Source: Streptomyces diastaticus subsp. diastaticus | Lineage (GTDB): Bacteria > Actinomycetota > Actinomycetes > Streptomycetales > Streptomycetaceae | Direction of reading: 5' to 3' | NCBI RefSeq assembly: GCF_011170125.1 | Contig: NZ_BLLN01000005.1 | Coordinates: 434,001 to 498,000 of the forward strand | DNA: 64,000 nucleotides | Part shown: positions 61,381-64,000 of the stretch, one piece after another | Position numbering within the stretch: position 1 is the first letter of the stretch | Layout of the letters: the number at the start of each line of letters is the position of its first letter | The notes under the pieces: model-generated | The model's database searches: none | Seen by the model: only the letters and a program-made list of their open reading frames with translations | Told to the model about the DNA's origin: nothing | Program-made: the position numbers and the translations under genes

Positions 61381-62451
61381 TCAGCGCCCCATCTCCTCCC
61401 GCAGGGCCGCCACGAAGGCGTCCACGTCCGCTTCCTGCGTGTCGAAAGAGCACATCCAGCGGACCTCCCCGGCCGACTCGTCCCAGAAGTAGAACCGGAA
61501 GCGCTTCTGGAGGCGTTCGCCGACGTCGTGCGGGAGCCGGGCGAAGACGGCGTTGGCCTGCACGGGGTGCACGATCTCCACGCCGTCGATCGTCTCCACG
61601 GCTTCGGCGAGGCGGCGGGCCATGGCGTTGGCGTGCCGGGCGTTGCGCAGCCACAGGTCCTTGGCCAGCATCGCCTCCAACTGCACCGAGACGAACCGCA
61701 TCTTGGAGGCGAGCTGCATCGACAGCTTCCGCAGGTGCTTCATGTGGCGGGCGGTGTCCGGGTCGAGGACGATCACCGCCTCGCCGAAGAGCATGCCGTT
61801 CTTGGTGCCGCCGTACGACAGCACGTCGACGCCGACCGCGTTGGTGAAGGCGCGCATGGGAACGTCGAGGGCGGCCGCTGCGTTGGCTATCCGCGCGCCG
61901 TCGAGGTGGACCTTCATCCCGCGCTCGTGGGCGTGGTCGCAGATCGCGCGGATCTCGTCGGGGGTGTAGACGGTGCCCAGTTCCGTGTTCTGCGTGATCG
62001 AGACGACCTGCGGCATGGCACGGTGCTCGTCGTCCCAGCCGTAGGCCTCACGGTCGATCAGCTCGGGGGTGAGCTTGCCGTGCGGGGTGGGAACGGTGAG
62101 CAGCTTCAGCCCGCCGACCCGCTCGGGCGCCCCGCACTCGTCGACGTTGATGTGGGCGCTCTCGGCGCAGATCACCGCGCCCCAGCGGTCGGTCAGCGCC
62201 TGCAGGGCGACGACATTGGCGCCCGTGCCGTTGAAGACCGGGAACGCCTGTGCCGAGCCGCCGAAGTGGCTGCGGACGACGCTCTGCAGATGCTCGGTGT
62301 AGTCGTCCTCCCCGTACGCCACCTGGTGCCCGCCGTTGGCCAGGGCGAGGGCCGCCATGACCTCGGGGTGGGCTCCGGCGTAGTTGTCGCTGGCGAATCC
62401 GCGGGTCTGCGGATCGTGGCGGCGCCGTGCGTCGGTGCGGGGTGGATTCAC
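61381..62451 (-). CDS. Threonine aldolase-like beta-eliminating lyase
   Basis: 356 residues from GTG 62451, overlapping the SDR stop (GTGA). Fold-type I PLP enzyme: GFASDNYAGAHPEVMAALAL at the start, VFNGTGANVVALQAL, VHLDGARIANAAAAL (PLP-binding Asp and Arg) and LSYGGTKNGMLFGEA (Schiff-base Lys). Matches low-specificity L-threonine aldolases, which split threonine into glycine and acetaldehyde. Confidence 0.88.
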   Translation of the reverse strand: MNPPRTDARRRHDPQTRGFASDNYAGAHPEVMAALALANGGHQVAYGEDDYTEHLQSVVRSHFGGSAQAFPVFNGTGANVVALQALTDRWGAVICAESAHINVDECGAPERVGGLKLLTVPTPHGKLTPELIDREAYGWDDEHRAMPQVVSITQNTELGTVYTPDEIRAICDHAHERGMKVHLDGARIANAAAALDVPMRAFTNAVGVDVLSYGGTKNGMLFGEAVIVLDPDTARHMKHLRKLSMQLASKMRFVSVQLEAMLAKDLWLRNARHANAMARRLAEAVETIDGVEIVHPVQANAVFARLPHDVGERLQKRFRFYFWDESAGEVRWMCSFDTQEADVDAFVAALREEMGR

Positions 62452-63215
62452 GGCTTCTCGGTCAGCCACAGACGGTTTCCGTTCACTTCCCTGGTGGGGC
62501 GCCCCCACGTCTCGACGATGGCCTGGGCCAGGTCGGTGACGTCGGTGAAGCCCGCGAACTTCGCGTTGGGCCGCTCGGCGCGCATCGCGTCGTGGACCAA
62601 CGCCTTGACCACCAGGATCGCAGCCGCCGCGCGGGGGCCCTCGTCGCCCCCGGCCTTGCGGAAGGCGTCACCGAGGGCGAGCGTCCACGCCTCGGCGGCG
62701 GCCTTGGCGGCGGCGTACGCGGCGTTGCCCGCGGTGGGCCTGCTGGCTCCCGCGGCGCTGATCAGCAGATAGCGGCCGCGGTCGCTGCGCTCCAGGGCGG
62801 GGCGGAAGGCCAGCGAGGTGTTCTGGACGGTGCGGATGAGCAGCTTCTCCAGCAGGTCCCAGTCCTGGAGCGCGGCGTCGGTGAGGTCCTTGCCGCCGCG
62901 CCAGCCGCCGACCAGGTGGACCAGGCCGTCGATCCGGCCGAAGTCCTTCTGGACGCGGGCGGCCCAGTCCTGGGTGGCGTGCAGGTCGAGGAGGTCGATG
63001 GTCTCGCCGATGACGGTGGCACCGCCGTGGGCGTAGCGGGCGGCGTCCACGGCCTCGGCGAGGCGCTCGACGTCGGCGTCGGCGCCGATCACGGTGGCGC
63101 CGGCCTCGGCCAGGCGCAGCAGAGTGGCCCGTCCGGCGGGCCCGGCCGCGCCGGCGACCGCGACGACGGCTCCTTCGAGGGACTGAGGGGGCGCGCTGTG
63201 CTGTGTGTCGTTCAT
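62448..63215 (-). CDS. Short-chain dehydrogenase/reductase
   Basis: 255 residues. ATG 63215 is chosen for GGAAGG 8 nt upstream; GTG 63224 overlaps the preceding stop and is the alternative. VVAVAGAAGPAGRATLLRLA is the nucleotide motif, LVHLVGGWRGGK takes the place of NNAG, and ISAAGASRPTAGNAAYAAAK provides Ser, Tyr and Lys. Lies between a DUF6421 gene and the threonine aldolase in one coupled operon. Substrate unknown. Confidence 0.86.
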   Translation of the reverse strand: MNDTQHSAPPQSLEGAVVAVAGAAGPAGRATLLRLAEAGATVIGADADVERLAEAVDAARYAHGGATVIGETIDLLDLHATQDWAARVQKDFGRIDGLVHLVGGWRGGKDLTDAALQDWDLLEKLLIRTVQNTSLAFRPALERSDRGRYLLISAAGASRPTAGNAAYAAAKAAAEAWTLALGDAFRKAGGDEGPRAAAAILVVKALVHDAMRAERPNAKFAGFTDVTDLAQAIVETWGRPTREVNGNRLWLTEKP

Positions 63216-63220
63216 GGCCG

Positions 63221-64000
63221 TCACCTTCCCGCCGGGGCGGGGGCGTCCGCACCGGTCTCACTGGCGGACCCGGCCGTTGCGGGGTCCTGGGCAGTGATCC
63301 CCTTCGTGGCGGCGATCACACCCTTGAGTTTCTTCTTGAGGGCCTCGTAGAACATGCTCAGGGGGAACTCGTCGGGCAGCACGTCGTCGACGAGCTTGCG
63401 CGGCGGGAGGGTGAGGTCGAGGGCGTCGGGGCCCTTGGCCCAGCGGGAGCCGGGGTGCGGCGCGAGGTAGGTGGAGACCAGGTCGTACGCGGCGAACCAG
63501 TGGACGAGCTTGGGGCGGTCGATGCCGTCGCGGTAGAGCTTCTCGATCTCGGCGCAGAGCTGGTTGGTGACCTGCGGGGCCCGCTCCCAGTCGATGCTGA
63601 GCTTGTTGTCGGTCCAGCGGACGACATCGTGGCGGTGGAGGTACGCGAAGAGGAGCTGGCCACCGAGACCGTCGTAGTTCCGGTTCCGCTCGCCGGTGAC
63701 CGGGAAGCGGAACATGCGGTCGAAGAGGACCGTGTACTGCACGTCGCGGCCCTGCGGGAAGCCGTCCGCCTCCAGTCGCACGGCCTCCTTGAAGGCGGTG
63801 AGGTCGCAGCGCAGCTCTTCCAGGCCGTACATCCAGAACGGCTGGCGCTGCTTGATCATGAACGGGTCGAACGGGAGGTCGCCGTGGCTGTGGGTGCGGT
63901 CGTGGACCATGTCCCACAGGACGAACGCCTGCTGGCTGCGGTCCTGGTCGGCGACGAGCGCGCGGATGTCGTCCGGCAGCTCCAGCCCCAGGATGTCCAC
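63221..64000 (-). CDS. DUF6421 family protein, N-terminus outside window
   Basis: C-terminal 259 residues of a longer protein that continues past the right edge. VLWDMVHDRTHSHGDLPFDP, KQRQPFWMYGLEELRCDLTA and FRFPVTGERNRNYDGLGGQL are its conserved blocks, with several His and Asp residues (HDRTHSHGD) that could bind metal. The last 20 residues are disordered. Coupled to the SDR gene (GTGA or close). No function is established that I know of. Confidence 0.85.
   Translation of the reverse strand: MDILGLELPDDIRALVADQDRSQQAFVLWDMVHDRTHSHGDLPFDPFMIKQRQPFWMYGLEELRCDLTAFKEAVRLEADGFPQGRDVQYTVLFDRMFRFPVTGERNRNYDGLGGQLLFAYLHRHDVVRWTDNKLSIDWERAPQVTNQLCAEIEKLYRDGIDRPKLVHWFAAYDLVSTYLAPHPGSRWAKGPDALDLTLPPRKLVDDVLPDEFPLSMFYEALKKKLKGVIAATKGITAQDPATAGSASETGADAPAPAGR

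Noticed and set aside
1..64000. CRISPR arrays
   Set aside because: No regularly spaced direct repeats of 25-40 nt were seen; the GTCAGCAC cluster is too short and irregular.

Overview
The window is high-GC actinobacterial DNA and almost certainly comes from a Streptomyces chromosome. Most genes have streptomycete-type relatives (DUF6643, TerD-like, Rv1733c-like, DUF6986 and DUF6421 proteins, a PucR regulator, a class F sortase). Codon third positions are nearly all G or C, and stop/start overlaps (ATGA, GTGA) are frequent. I worked by eye from the sequence, so family names rest on recognised motifs and not on database searches.

Region 1 (1-7010, minus strand) is the end of a natural-product gene cluster that runs off the left edge. 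It reads as one tightly coupled operon: a 2,4-diaminobutyrate aminotransferase, an MbtH-like protein, SbnA-like and SbnB-like enzymes for L-2,3-diaminopropionate, a 44-codon strongly acidic ORF with its own ribosome binding site, a DUF885 hydrolase, an MFS exporter, and the N-terminal part of a formylglycine-generating-enzyme-like protein. The logic suggests a peptide containing Dap and/or Dab, with the NRPS (implied by MbtH) outside the window. The acidic ORF is the most unusual item.

Region 2 (about 7010-18300) is a decayed accessory island. It holds a PIN-domain relic, a small operon cut by an insertion sequence, two identical 857-bp IS5-type elements in inverted orientation (10151-11007 and 16287-17143, both with TAA target duplications), and a second IS5-type element (11008-12433) with a coupled accessory ORF. 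It also holds a truncated and frameshifted GHKL/HSP90-type ATPase facing a truncated HExxH protein, a frameshifted small gene, and an intact small pair (Myb-like DNA-binding protein plus GNAT-like protein). GTCAGCAC repeats near 18.0 kb mark the right side of the island.

Region 3 (18.3-28.4 kb): an MHS-family transporter converges on a PucR/GAF regulator, followed by a small gene and a 3-hydroxybutyrate dehydrogenase. The regulator and the small gene both carry apparent frameshifts. Next come a NUDIX hydrolase, apolipoprotein N-acyltransferase, a PH-like membrane protein, a glutamate racemase-like enzyme and a two-domain TerD-like protein.

Region 4 (28.6-46.1 kb) is conserved-looking chromosome: a DUF6643 protein, a MOSC protein, a membrane protein, a beta-helix/AAA+ fusion, a large membrane hydrolase, a DeoR regulator, a Cds1-like cysteine desulfhydrase with a perfect 11-bp palindrome upstream, an ATP-binding anti-sigma-type protein, a ROK regulator, AlkB, an MFS transporter, a geranylgeranyl-reductase-family flavoprotein and an M20 dipeptidase.

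Region 5 (46.6-64 kb): a two-component system followed by a small secreted protein and a class F sortase; a kinase-like/NUDIX fusion; a glucokinase-type ROK protein divergent from a LacI regulator with a palindromic operator; a citrate-lyase-like DUF6986 protein; the EtfBA pair; a flavin reductase; a thioredoxin-like protein; an acylglycerolphosphate acyltransferase; a transglutaminase-like protein; and a coupled set of a DUF6421 protein (cut by the right edge), an SDR and a threonine-aldolase-like enzyme.
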